Shown: in pieces, positions 7,339-7,519 of the stretch | How positions within the stretch are numbered: the first letter of the stretch is position 1 | Layout: each line of letters starts with the position of its first letter | Notes under the pieces: generated by a model | The model's database searches: none | What the model was told of the DNA's origin: nothing | The model's input: only the letters and a program-made list of their open reading frames with translations | Assembly: GCA_020056205.1 (NCBI GenBank) | Contig: JAGVIF010000093.1 | Location: 1-7,519, forward strand | Direction of reading: 5' to 3' | DNA length: 7,519 nt | Origin: Lentisphaeria bacterium | GTDB taxonomy: Bacteria > Verrucomicrobiota > Lentisphaeria > Victivallales > GWF2-50-93 | Position numbers and translations under genes: made by a program

Positions 7339-7358
7339 CCTCTTTTGAAACTGCCGCC

Positions 7359-7383
7359 TTTTTCGGGGTCGGGGTCGGTATCG
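7359..7383 (-). repeat. Dispersed repeat motif, right copy
   Basis: Read on the minus strand this is CGATACCGACCCCGA, an extra CCCCGA, then AAAA. Without the 6-nt duplication it equals the motif at 80-98. The two copies point in opposite directions and enclose the three-gene operon. Confidence 0.5.
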
Positions 7384-7423
7384 TTTTCAGATTGCCGATT
7401 TCAAAAACCTTTTTTAACCACCC

Positions 7424-7519
7424 TTCGACAAGTTCGACGAGTTCGACTCCTTCGGCAAGCTCAGGGCAGGCAAGCTCACCGCGAACAGGCTCACTGCGGG
7501 CAAGCTCAGGGCAGGCGAA
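7424..7519. repeat. Two-period short tandem array (9 nt then 15 nt)
   Basis: From 7424 four 9-nt units begin TTCGA/TTCGG (7424, 7433, 7442, 7451). They run directly into four 15-nt units beginning CARGCTCA (7456, 7471, 7486, 7501). The first and fourth 15-nt units are identical (CAAGCTCAGGGCAGG), giving an exact 18-nt repeat at 7454-7471 and 7499-7516. The array continues to the window edge. The consensus (CTTCGACAAGCTCAGGGCAGGC-like) looks like a dispersed intergenic repeat rather than protein-coding sequence, but both periods are multiples of three and frames on both strands stay open. Confidence 0.65.

Larger units (their letters stand above)
7298..7519 (-). other. Repeat-derived open frame entering from the right edge
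   Basis: The minus strand is open without a stop from the window end to TAA at 7300-7298 (73 codons). It reads first through the short tandem array as repeats of CPELA and VELVE, then as WLKKVFEIGNLKT, IPTPTPKKAAVSKED and a short tail. It could be the C-terminal end of a gene starting outside the window. More likely it is repeat sequence read in frame: array periods of 9 and 15 nt keep any frame open, the IPTPTPKK segment is the dispersed motif also found at 80-98, and the tail covers the TTGGATAT pair. No start codon is visible because the window ends. I would not assign a function. Confidence 0.25.

Noticed and set aside
7424..7519. The right-edge array as a CRISPR
   Set aside because: Units are 9 and 15 nt with no unique spacers between conserved longer repeats, and no cas gene is present.

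Overview
The window looks like bacterial chromosomal DNA of moderate G+C. It carries one compact minus-strand operon of three genes, bracketed on both sides by repeat-rich intergenic DNA. The lineage cannot be fixed from the sequence. A Hanks-type kinase, an archaeal/eukaryotic-like (type 2) isoleucyl-tRNA synthetase, a large zinc-ribbon membrane protein of no recognised family, and abundant short dispersed repeats together suggest an uncultured PVC-like or Omnitrophota-like bacterium. That is an inference with low confidence.

Layout, in transcription order (right to left). (i) 7519-7152 is a 368-base intergenic or gene-end region. It holds a 9-nt/15-nt tandem array at the right edge, an open frame that enters from the right edge and stops at 7298, a dispersed-repeat motif (TTTTTCGGGGTC...GGTATCG), a pair of TTGGATAT copies, and a perfect 16-bp inverted repeat just upstream of the first gene. 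(ii) 7151-5433 encodes a membrane-anchored Ser/Thr protein kinase with N-terminal transmembrane segments and a C-terminal catalytic domain that has every key residue. (iii) 5440-2300 is ileS, whose preferred start overlaps the kinase stop by 8 nt. (iv) 2290-221 encodes a 689-residue protein. It has an N-terminal zinc ribbon, a long Pro/Gln-rich disordered stretch, a charged coiled coil, a Lys/Glu/Pro-rich linker, one transmembrane helix near the C terminus and a short C-terminal domain. It starts 9 nt after the ileS stop, behind a strong ribosome binding site. (v) 220-1 is intergenic. It carries an inverted copy of the same dispersed-repeat motif and, at the left edge, a doublet of small hairpins resembling REP elements.

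The three genes are almost certainly co-transcribed and translationally coupled. IleRS is housekeeping. The kinase and the zinc-ribbon protein both look like membrane-associated signalling or scaffold components, and may form a kinase/partner pair with ileS between them. That functional link is inference. The least explained items are the zinc-ribbon/coiled-coil/TM protein, the kinase architecture, and the repeats flanking the operon.
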